A DNA stretch of 7,823 nucleotides. Source: Bacilli bacterium. Its GTDB lineage: Bacteria; Bacillota_I; Bacilli_A; RF39; UBA660. The stretch lies in assembly GCA_900757295.1 (NCBI GenBank), contig CAAENH010000042.1:1-7823 (forward strand), written 5' to 3'. The number at the start of each line of letters is the position of its first letter. Positions within the stretch are counted from its first letter, which is position 1. Position numbers and translations under genes: made by a program. This document shows, in pieces, positions 1 to 5,386 of the stretch. The notes below the pieces were generated by a model that worked only from the letters and a program-made list of their open reading frames with translations, had not been told where the DNA came from and searched no databases.

Positions 1-1
1 A

Positions 2-595
2 ATAGAAAATATAAAAAGAAGAATAATAGAAGAACAAGCAGTTCGAGTTCCGTTTATAGAAAATGTTTATAATTATAGAAAAGTTAATTATCCTTTTGCT
101 AAAAGGCACAAAAGAGCCAAAGCGAAAGGATTTATTGCTTTATATTATCATTATTGTTATTTGCTAAAAGTTTTTCCAGATAATGTACCACAACAAAGAT
201 TACCACCAAGTATTAGAGCAGATGTTTCAAGAATGGAACAATTATCTGAAGAAGCAAGATTTTTAGCAACACATAAAATAAAAACATTTGAAGAATTAAG
301 TAACTATCAAGATGATGTGAATTTTAAGATAAAAGAAATACTAGACCAAAGAGAAAGACTTTGGGCAAAAAGAAAGTTATCAAAAGATGGAAATGAAATG
401 CACGAATATGCAGAGCAGATTTCATCTTTAAATGATAAATTAGTTAAATTAAGAAAGAGGGTGGAATTATGTGAAGATATTAAAACAAGAGTACCGAAGA
501 TAGATAATAATTTATCTGAATTAGATACACAAGAAGAAATGGAAAAAGAAACAAAAGAGAGAAAAAAAGAGAAAAGAAAAAAAGGAAAGGAGTAA
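2..595 (+). CDS. Relaxase / mobilization nuclease, C-terminal part (5' end outside window)
   Basis: The frame is open from the first bases of the window to the TAA at 593-595 and gives 197 residues with no start, so this is the 3' end of a larger gene. A TTG at 161 could be mistaken for a start, but the reading frame and family-like sequence continue upstream of it. The segment with KAKGFIALYYHYCYLL (residues about 40-55), followed by RLPPSIRADVSRMEQLS and a long charged helical region, resembles the C-terminal region of relaxases in Tn1549-type ICEs. These enzymes nick oriT and carry the transferred strand through the type IV channel. The catalytic N-terminal domain, with its Tyr and His residues, is not in the window. 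The tail is Lys/Glu-rich (residues about 175-197), and its last codons (AAA GGA AAG GAG) also form the ribosome binding site of the next gene. Assignment rests on remembered family resemblance and on the neighbours. Confidence 0.8.
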   Translation: MENIKRRIIEEQAVRVPFIENVYNYRKVNYPFAKRHKRAKAKGFIALYYHYCYLLKVFPDNVPQQRLPPSIRADVSRMEQLSEEARFLATHKIKTFEELSNYQDDVNFKIKEILDQRERLWAKRKLSKDGNEMHEYAEQISSLNDKLVKLRKRVELCEDIKTRVPKIDNNLSELDTQEEMEKETKERKKEKRKKGKE

Positions 596-602
596 ATGAT
601 AT

Positions 603-1367
603 ATGAGTGTTAATGGAGATGTATCAGAACAAGTAGTAAGATTAAGTTTAGAGGGATTTGAAATTTTAGCAAGACTAACTGGTAGTGGAGCAAAGAATGT
701 TGCTGCAATGATTTATACTATTATGAAAGATAAAAAACAAACAAAAGGAAAAATTAGACTTAATAATATGTTAAAAACAGGAAAGCCTTTAAAAATTTTT
801 ACTGTAAGCAGAGAAGATTTAAAAACATTTGCAAGAGAAGCAAAAAATTATGGTATTTCATATTGTGCTTTAATCAATAGAAATAACAAAGACATTGATG
901 GAATGGTAGATGTTATGGTTAAAGATGAAGATGCTTCAAGAATAAATAGAATTGTAGAAAGATTTAAACTAACAACAACAGATACGGCGAAAATGGATAC
1001 TGTTATTACAAAATCTATTGAAGATAGAGAGGCAGAAAAAAGAGAAAAGAGTATTCCAGAAAAATCAAAGGAACAACAACTAGAAGATTTACTTGCTAAA
1101 AAGCCTATGCAGACAGAAGAAACCTCAAAAGTAAATTTCAATATGGCAAAGACGGAAAAAGACCCTCTGTCAGAGCCTTCCTCAACGACTTCCAAAATGC
1201 AAGAAGGGGTATCTAAAGGAGCAAAGAAACCATCTGTAAAGAAAGAACTTGCAGAACTTAAAGTTGAAGCAAAGAGATTAGATGAACAAAAATCTAAAGA
1301 AAAGGTTAAAGTAAATATAGCACCTGTTCAAAATAATAAAAAAGCAAAAGCGAAATCAAGTAGATAA
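603..1367 (+). CDS. PcfB family protein (DUF3801), conjugation accessory
   Basis: The 254-residue product begins with VSEQVVRLSLEGFEILARLTGSGAKNVAAMIY, split here as residues about 7-20 (VSEQVVRLSLEGFE) and 21-38, which is the characteristic start of PcfB/DUF3801 proteins. The domain runs to about residue 130, ending near DASRINRIVERF. The rest is a charged, probably disordered Lys/Glu-rich tail containing KKPSVKKELAEL (about 208-219), a short motif I recall near the end of many ICE-encoded homologues. PcfB proteins are encoded between relaxase and coupling-protein genes in Tn1549-type ICEs and pCF10-like plasmids. A role as relaxosome or coupling accessory is inferred from that position; the biochemical function is poorly known. 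ATG 603 is preceded by AAAGGAG at 586-592, inside the relaxase tail, with a 7-nt gap between the genes. An out-of-frame ATG at 596 is not used. A short GC-rich patch lies at 1151-1193. Confidence 0.88.
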   Translation: MSVNGDVSEQVVRLSLEGFEILARLTGSGAKNVAAMIYTIMKDKKQTKGKIRLNNMLKTGKPLKIFTVSREDLKTFAREAKNYGISYCALINRNNKDIDGMVDVMVKDEDASRINRIVERFKLTTTDTAKMDTVITKSIEDREAEKREKSIPEKSKEQQLEDLLAKKPMQTEETSKVNFNMAKTEKDPLSEPSSTTSKMQEGVSKGAKKPSVKKELAELKVEAKRLDEQKSKEKVKVNIAPVQNNKKAKAKSSR

Positions 1368-1380
1368 GGAGGAATGTTAA

Positions 1381-1596
1381 ATGGAAGAAATGAGAACAAT
1401 TAATTTAGATAAATATGATTATCGACTAATATTAAATGCATTAAATGAATTTAGAAATATAAAAATACAAGAAAATGTTGATATAGAAATCATAGATAAG
1501 TTAATGTCAAAATTATTAAAAGCCCCTGTAAATAAGAAGATGTTATCTTTAAATAGAACTGCAAAGGGAAAATTTACAAGCAATGAAGCAAGATGA
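1381..1596 (+). CDS. Small conserved-position protein between PcfB and the coupling protein
   Basis: This is a 71-residue soluble protein with no membrane segment or signal peptide. The N-terminal half has a pattern LDKYDYRLILNALNEFRN (residues about 9-26) followed by an acidic helix ending in IIDKLMSKLLKA. I recall similar small proteins with a YDY-LI-NALN-RN pattern at this position in other clostridial ICEs, but I know no named function. AAGGAGG at 1366-1372 sits 8 nt before ATG 1381. An alternative ATG at 1390 would remove three residues and is less well spaced. The end overlaps the coupling-protein gene by 14 nt, so the two are probably translationally coupled, suggesting a small partner or regulator of the coupling protein. 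That role is inference from position only. Confidence 0.75.
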   Translation: MEEMRTINLDKYDYRLILNALNEFRNIKIQENVDIEIIDKLMSKLLKAPVNKKMLSLNRTAKGKFTSNEAR

Positions 1597-2128
1597 AAAA
1601 AGAATAATGAGAGTGTTGTATGTAATAGGAATTATTCCAATTATTTGGATTGCTCTCCTTTTAGCTCCTTATACTAAAGGTGGACTTATAGAAATAATAA
1701 AAAATGGTAGTGTTGCATTAAATCAGCCATTTAAAATAGTTATTGTAGAGAATAGTATTAGAACTATTCTTATTTTTTTGATTATTTATATATTTTCAAT
1801 CTTATTATATGAATCAACTAGAAAGAATTATAGGAGGAGAGAAGAAAATGGTTCAGCCAAATGGGGCGAGGCAAAGGAATTAAATAAAAAATACAAACAA
1901 CCTAATAATTATAATAAGTTGCTTACTAAAAATGTTTCTGTTGGATTAAATGGAAGAAAGCATAGAAGAAATGTTAATGTATTAGTTATTGGTGGTTCTG
2001 GTGCAGGAAAGACATTTAGTTATTGTAAGCCAAATGTAATGCAATGTGCAACATCGTATGTTATACTTGATCCAAAAGGAGAAATTGTTAGAGATACAGG
2101 TTATTTATTAGAAAAAGAACGGATATGA
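1583..2128 (+). CDS. VirD4/TraG-type coupling protein (CD1115 family), N-terminal fragment before a frameshift
   Basis: The 181-residue fragment carries the N-terminal part of a type IV coupling protein. Two membrane segments lie at about residues 11-30 and 59-77. The cytoplasmic domain starts with NGSAKWGEAKEL (89-100) and contains Walker A GGSGAGKT (137-144) and YVILDPKGEI (159-168). The frame then ends early at TGA 2126-2128. The missing part of the ATPase continues without a gap in another frame from 2118, so one gene has been broken. Coupling proteins are membrane ATPases that dock the relaxase-DNA complex at the secretion channel. The start at 1583 lies inside the preceding gene with only a weak purine-rich AAAGGGAAAA upstream; an in-frame ATG at 1607 is the alternative and would still keep both membrane segments. 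On its own this fragment lacks Walker B and should not work as an ATPase. Confidence 0.85.
   Translation: MKQDEKRIMRVLYVIGIIPIIWIALLLAPYTKGGLIEIIKNGSVALNQPFKIVIVENSIRTILIFLIIYIFSILLYESTRKNYRRREENGSAKWGEAKELNKKYKQPNNYNKLLTKNVSVGLNGRKHRRNVNVLVIGGSGAGKTFSYCKPNVMQCATSYVILDPKGEIVRDTGYLLEKERI
2111..2128 (+). other. Frameshift junction in the coupling-protein gene
   Basis: The first frame reads GAA AAA GAA CGG ATA TGA. Skipping one base before 2118 gives E-K-N-G-Y-E-V, which joins smoothly to VLDLINMEK and matches the coupling-protein family as I remember it. The frame of the second half is closed by TAG at 2109-2111, so the switch must occur between 2112 and 2125. The simplest explanation is one extra A in the run at 2112-2116: four As would read GAA AAG AAC GGA TAT. 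Reconstructed length is 609 residues, close to the usual size for this family. Whether this is a real mutation, an assembly error or a site of ribosomal slippage cannot be decided from the sequence. Confidence 0.85.
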
Positions 2129-2153
2129 AGTCAAAGTATTAGACTTAATAAAT

Positions 2154-3413
2154 ATGGAAAAATCACATTGTTATAATCCGTTTGTATATATAAAAACAGA
2201 TAATGATGTTCAAAAATTAGTAACAAATCTTTTTAAATCAACAACACCAAAAGGAAGTAGTACAAACGACCCATTTTGGGATACTGCTGCAAGTATGTTA
2301 CTTTTAGCTTTAATATTTTATTTGAAATATGAAGCACCAGAAGAAGAACAAAACTTTGTAATGGTAATGGAATTACTACGAGCAGGAGATGTTAAAGAAG
2401 ATGATGACGAATATGTTAGTCCTCTTGATATGTTATTTAATAGATTAGAAACAAGAAATCCAGAGCATATTGCTTTAAAATATTATAGAGCATATCATTC
2501 AGGTTCAGCTAAAACATTAAAATCAATACAAGTAACTCTTGCTGCAAGACTTGAAAAATTTAATTTAGAAAGTATGGCTGGGCTAACTCAAACAGATGAA
2601 CTTGATTTACCAAGTTTAGGAGAAAAGAAAGTTGCATTATTTGCAATTATTCCAGATAATGATACATCATTTAATTTTTTAGTTAGTGTTTTATATACAC
2701 AACTTTTTCAACAATTATTTTATTTAGCAGATTATAAATATGGTGGCAGTTTACCAGTTCATGTACACTTTGTAATGGATGAATTTGCAAATGTAAGCCT
2801 ACCAGATGACTTTGATAAAATATTATCAGTAATGAGGTCAAGAGAGGTATCTGTTTCTATAATATTGCAAAATTTAGCACAATTAAAAGCTCTATTTGAA
2901 AAGCAATGGGAAAGTATAGTTGGAAATTGTGATGAGTTTTTATATTTAGGTGGTAATGAACAAAGCACACATAAGTATGTTAGTGAGTTATTAGGAAAAG
3001 AAACAATAGATACAAATACTTATGGTAGGAGTTATGGTTCACATGGCAGTTATTCTACAAATGACCAAATTGCAGGTAGAGAACTATTGACACCAGATGA
3101 GGTAAGAATGCTAGACAATAATTATGCTTTACTATTTATTAGAGGGGAAAGACCTGTAAAAGACTTTAAATTTAATCTAAAAGAACATTTTAATAGTATA
3201 AATACACCTATTGGAAATAAAGAAATAAAACCATATCTACATGGAGGAACAGAAAATTCAATAGGAACAATATCATTTAATTTAGATGATATAGAAATTG
3301 ATACAAAAGAAATTATAGATTTAGAAACAAATGAACTTGATATTGAATTATTATCAAGTGAAGAAATTGAAAATATGTACAAAGAAGATACGAATAATGC
3401 TAATAGTATCTAA
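2154..3413 (+). CDS. VirD4/TraG-type coupling protein, C-terminal fragment after the frameshift
   Basis: This 419-residue fragment holds the rest of the coupling-protein ATPase. Recognisable parts are KSHCYNPFVYI (3-13), FKSTTPKG...DPFWDTAASMLLLAL (27-53), Walker B HFVMDEFAN with D209-E210 (205-213), and SIILQNLAQLK (235-245), typical of the TraG/VirD4 nucleotide-binding core. The all-alpha domain lies around residues 60-150. The acidic C-terminal tail (about 360-419) may contact substrate or accessory proteins. Family-like sequence starts at 2118, upstream of the first ATG at 2154. That ATG has no Shine-Dalgarno sequence, which argues that this is a remnant of one gene and not an independent one. 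Without the N-terminal fragment it lacks the membrane anchor and Walker A. The gene ends at TAA 3411-3413, directly at the start of a terminator hairpin. Confidence 0.88.
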   Translation: MEKSHCYNPFVYIKTDNDVQKLVTNLFKSTTPKGSSTNDPFWDTAASMLLLALIFYLKYEAPEEEQNFVMVMELLRAGDVKEDDDEYVSPLDMLFNRLETRNPEHIALKYYRAYHSGSAKTLKSIQVTLAARLEKFNLESMAGLTQTDELDLPSLGEKKVALFAIIPDNDTSFNFLVSVLYTQLFQQLFYLADYKYGGSLPVHVHFVMDEFANVSLPDDFDKILSVMRSREVSVSIILQNLAQLKALFEKQWESIVGNCDEFLYLGGNEQSTHKYVSELLGKETIDTNTYGRSYGSHGSYSTNDQIAGRELLTPDEVRMLDNNYALLFIRGERPVKDFKFNLKEHFNSINTPIGNKEIKPYLHGGTENSIGTISFNLDDIEIDTKEIIDLETNELDIELLSSEEIENMYKEDTNNANSI

Positions 3414-3456
3414 AAGACCAAAGTTATATCTAACAAATATACTTTGGTCTTTTTTT
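3412..3456 (+). terminator. Intrinsic terminator after the coupling-protein gene
   Basis: A perfect 10-bp stem, AGACCAAAGT (3415-3424) with ACTTTGGTCT (3441-3450), is extended at its base by A-T pairs and followed by a run of seven T (3450-3456). The loop region (3425-3440) is AT-rich and can add a short ATAT/ATAT pairing. This has all the parts of a rho-independent terminator on the + strand. On the - strand only a TTTT follows the stem, so reverse termination would be weak. It lies inside the conjugation gene cluster and separates the DNA-processing and coupling genes from the channel genes. Confidence 0.88.
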
Positions 3457-3491
3457 GTACCCAAAAATAAAAATTAAGGAGGATTTTTGAT

Positions 3492-3830
3492 ATGGAAAAT
3501 AAGAAAAAAGGAATTTTTAAAATATTTTTAAAGAAAACATTAAAAAGAGGAGCAATAATTATAGGTTATGTTATTGCATTAAATGTGGCACAGCAAATTC
3601 ACTCTTTTGCAGCAGATGACCCAATAGCTATTGTTAATAATTTATCTAATTTTATATTTGGATTAATAAGAGCAGTTGGAATGATTATATTAGGATTTGG
3701 AATTGTTCAAGTAGGTATGAGTTTAAAATCTCATGATCCAACACAAAGAGCAAACGGAATAATGACTTTAGCAGGTGGAGTGGTAATTACATTTGCAAAA
3801 GAAATTTTAAATATTATTACAGGTGGATAA
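3492..3830 (+). CDS. Small exported membrane protein, VirB2/Maff2-like (probable pilin-type T4SS subunit)
   Basis: The 112-residue protein has a Lys-rich N terminus (residues 3-19), a hydrophobic core (about 20-34) and a likely signal-peptidase site at HSFA-AD (cleavage after residue 40 or 41). The mature part of about 72 residues contains two hydrophobic helices (about 52-77 and 88-108) separated by a short polar loop, KSHDPTQRANG. This layout is that of VirB2/TrbC-type pilins. The loop plus GIMTLAGGV also resembles the Maff2 family found at this position in Tn1549-like elements, which I recall as shorter and usually lacking a clear signal peptide. The role in the mating channel is inferred from topology and neighbours. 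AAGGAGG at 3476-3482 is a strong ribosome binding site 9 nt before ATG 3492. The gene sits just after a terminator and before a hairpin, so its expression may be set separately from its neighbours. Confidence 0.75.
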   Translation: MENKKKGIFKIFLKKTLKRGAIIIGYVIALNVAQQIHSFAADDPIAIVNNLSNFIFGLIRAVGMIILGFGIVQVGMSLKSHDPTQRANGIMTLAGGVVITFAKEILNIITGG

Positions 3831-3833
3831 AAA

Positions 3834-3856
3834 TTAAGGCAGTTTATCTGCCTTAA
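3834..3856. promoter_or_regulatory. Hairpin between the VirB2-like and VirB6-like genes, no downstream T run
   Basis: A perfect 9-bp inverted repeat, TTAAGGCAG (3834-3842) and CTGCCTTAA (3848-3856), has a TTTAT loop. It starts 3 nt after the stop codon of the pilin-like gene. On the + strand the following bases are TAAATTAAATTT, not a T run, so it is a poor terminator in the operon direction. It may instead protect the 3' end of the short upstream message or act as a processing or partial attenuation site. On the - strand the stem is followed by TTTTTAT, which would be a weak reverse terminator, but no - strand gene is present to need it. Confidence 0.6.
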
Positions 3857-3873
3857 TAAATTAAATTTAGAAT

Positions 3874-3890
3874 GGAGGTGCTAGATGTGA
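3874..3890 (+). promoter_or_regulatory. Ribosome binding site with overlapping ATG-TGA and GTG starts
   Basis: GGAGGTG (3874-3880) is the only good Shine-Dalgarno sequence before the VirB6-like gene. Downstream are ATG 3885-3887, which meets an immediate TGA at 3888-3890, and the in-frame GTG 3887-3889 that opens the long frame. Spacing from GGAGG is 6 nt to the ATG and 8 nt to the GTG, so both could be selected. This supports GTG 3887 as the real start over ATG 3872, which lies within the Shine-Dalgarno sequence and has none of its own. Confidence 0.55.
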
Positions 3891-4714
3891 ATTGGATTGT
3901 AGGAAATTTACAGAACGCATTAGATACATGGAATGGTAAATTATCAGAAATTTATATGTTAGTTACACAAAGTCCAGCAGATTTCAAAGGTGGAGCAATA
4001 TGGAATATTATTTTAAATATAAATGGAGCTTTACAAGCAATAGGTTTAGCATTACTTGTTTTATTTTTTGTTGTTGGAGTAGCAAGAACTTGTACTAATT
4101 TTTCAGAACTAAAAAGACCAGAACAAGCATTAAAACTATTTTTAAGATTTGCAATAGCAAAAGGAATTGTTACTTATGGATTAGAACTAATGTTAGCAGT
4201 ATTTAAGATAATACAGGGAATAGTAACAACAATTATGGCGAAAAGTTCATTTCAAGCAAGTGCTATGACCCTGCCACAATCGATTATTGATGCAATCAAT
4301 AAATGTGGATTTTTTGAGAGTATTCCTTTATGGGCAGTTACACTATTAGGTGGACTTTTTGTAACAGTATTATCATTTATTTTAATTCTAACAGTATATG
4401 GAAGATTTTTTAAATTATATATGTACACAGCAATAGCTCCAATACCATTATCATCTTTTGCAGGAGAAGGAACACAAAATATAGGAAAGAGCTTTTTAAA
4501 GAGTTATATAGCAGTTTGTTTAGAAGGTGCAATTATAGTTTTAGCTTGTGTAATCTTTTCAGCATTTGTAACAACCTCGCCGAGTGTTGATACTGGTGCT
4601 GCAACAGTTACTATGGTATGGAAATATGTTGGAGAGCTAATATTTAATATGTTAGTTCTGGTAGGAACTATTAGAATGTCAGATAGAATTGTTAGAGAAA
4701 TGATGGGATTATAG
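3887..4714 (+). CDS. VirB6/TrbL-like polytopic membrane protein (CD0415/CD1112 ICE family)
   Basis: Starting at GTG 3887 the product has 275 residues; an in-frame ATG at 3872 would add five, but overlaps the ribosome binding site. Hydrophobic segments lie at about residues 46-66, 88-117, 147-172, 206-229 and 245-263. Between the third and fourth is the motif YMYTAIAPIPLSSFAGEG (about 178-195), followed by SFLKSYIAVCLEGA. This arrangement is what I recall for the CD0415/CD1112 family of ICE membrane proteins, the VirB6-like part of the inner-membrane channel. It is predicted to sit in the cytoplasmic membrane and contact the transferred DNA, by analogy with VirB6. The position after the pilin-like gene and before the PrgI and VirB4 genes is the standard order. 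The stop TAG at 4712-4714 overlaps the next ribosome binding site. Confidence 0.87.
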   Translation: MNWIVGNLQNALDTWNGKLSEIYMLVTQSPADFKGGAIWNIILNINGALQAIGLALLVLFFVVGVARTCTNFSELKRPEQALKLFLRFAIAKGIVTYGLELMLAVFKIIQGIVTTIMAKSSFQASAMTLPQSIIDAINKCGFFESIPLWAVTLLGGLFVTVLSFILILTVYGRFFKLYMYTAIAPIPLSSFAGEGTQNIGKSFLKSYIAVCLEGAIIVLACVIFSAFVTTSPSVDTGAATVTMVWKYVGELIFNMLVLVGTIRMSDRIVREMMGL

Positions 4715-4726
4715 GAGGAATGCTTT

Positions 4727-5386
4727 ATGAGTGAAACAAGACAATTAGAAAATGCTTATGTAATTGATGTTGGTTATAGAAAAGAACAACCTATTGCTTT
4801 TGTAAAAATGAATAATGAATATGTTATTGGTTTTGGATATGAAATTAAAGACAACAAGATTGATTGGCAATATGGTTATTATTATTTGACAGATTTTGAA
4901 AAAGCAAAAACAGATTTTAAAAGAGTTTTAGCAGGAGAAAATTTAGCTGATACTTTTAGTGAGAAGGAGGAAGATAAAATTATGGAAGATTATCAATTTT
5001 ATAGTGTTGAAGAAGTTATGAAAATTTTAAAAGATAAGGAAAAATTATTATATGTTGATGATGGATGTGATGAGGTAGTAATTAAGTTTGAAGATCTACC
5101 AGATGTTATAGTTGATATAAATACCAAAAGTGGAATGACAGATTTGAAAATATATGATTACCAAAATCCATCAATGACACCACTTGCAACTACAATGGGA
5201 ATATTTTTAGATAAGTGTAATCCTGATTTAAGAGAAAAAATTATTGACAGACTTATAAAATTACAACAAGGAGAGATTGAAGTTAAAGATTACAAAATGA
5301 TAGACGAATACATACTTGAAGAAGCAAGAGATAAGTTGGAACAAGAGAAAAAAACAAAAGCAAAAAGAAATAAGGAGGCAAGATAG
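4727..5386 (+). CDS. Unrecognised soluble protein within the T4SS gene cluster
   Basis: I do not recognise a family for this 219-residue protein. It has no signal peptide or membrane segment. The first part (about 9-75) looks like a beta-rich domain full of aromatic residues (YVIDVGYRKEQPIAFVKM, WQYGYYYLTDFEKAKTDF). The second part (about 86-185) is acidic, with VDDGCDEVVIKFEDLPDVIVD (written here as residues 114-134) and PLATTMGIFLDKC. The C terminus is a charged helix rich in Lys/Glu/Arg (190-219). AGGAGG at 4713-4718 lies 8 nt before ATG 4727, and the stop abuts the PrgI start with no gap, so it is firmly part of the operon. A cytoplasmic accessory role in conjugation is only a guess from position. 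A second in-frame start with its own AAGGAGG exists at 4982. Confidence 0.82.
   Translation: MSETRQLENAYVIDVGYRKEQPIAFVKMNNEYVIGFGYEIKDNKIDWQYGYYYLTDFEKAKTDFKRVLAGENLADTFSEKEEDKIMEDYQFYSVEEVMKILKDKEKLLYVDDGCDEVVIKFEDLPDVIVDINTKSGMTDLKIYDYQNPSMTPLATTMGIFLDKCNPDLREKIIDRLIKLQQGEIEVKDYKMIDEYILEEARDKLEQEKKTKAKRNKEAR
4964..4984 (+). promoter_or_regulatory. Possible internal ribosome binding site and start in the unrecognised gene
   Basis: A perfect AAGGAGG at 4964-4970 is followed 11 nt later by ATG 4982-4984, in frame with the surrounding gene. Use of this start would give a 134-residue protein beginning MEDYQFYSVEEVM, which matches the boundary between the aromatic N-terminal part and the acidic C-terminal part. 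The spacing is a little long, and AAGGAGGAAGAT also simply encodes Lys-Glu-Glu-Asp, so the match may be chance in an acidic linker. Confidence 0.35.

Noticed and set aside
161..163. TTG as the start of a 144-residue protein
   Set aside because: The frame and relaxase-like sequence continue upstream to the window edge, and there is no Shine-Dalgarno sequence before it.
848..1195. Open frame of 115 codons on the - strand within the PcfB gene
   Set aside because: It lies wholly antisense to a well-supported gene, its Ser/Phe/Ile-rich product mirrors the Lys/Glu-rich codons opposite, and I see no ribosome binding site.
2126..2128. TGA read as tryptophan (alternative genetic code)
   Set aside because: Reading through TGA here or at 1594-1596 gives sequence unlike the families, and conserved tryptophans are encoded by TGG.
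2154..2156. ATG 2154 as the start of a separate second gene
   Set aside because: No ribosome binding site precedes it, and coupling-protein homology extends 12 codons upstream, directly to the frameshift.
2759..3382. Two - strand open frames inside the coupling-protein gene
   Set aside because: Both are antisense to conserved ATPase sequence, have no recognisable product and look like shadows of AT-rich coding.
3367..3400. Possible promoter upstream of the pilin-like gene (TTGAAA at 3367-3372)
   Set aside because: No convincing -10 box is found at proper spacing; AT-rich sequence makes such partial matches common.
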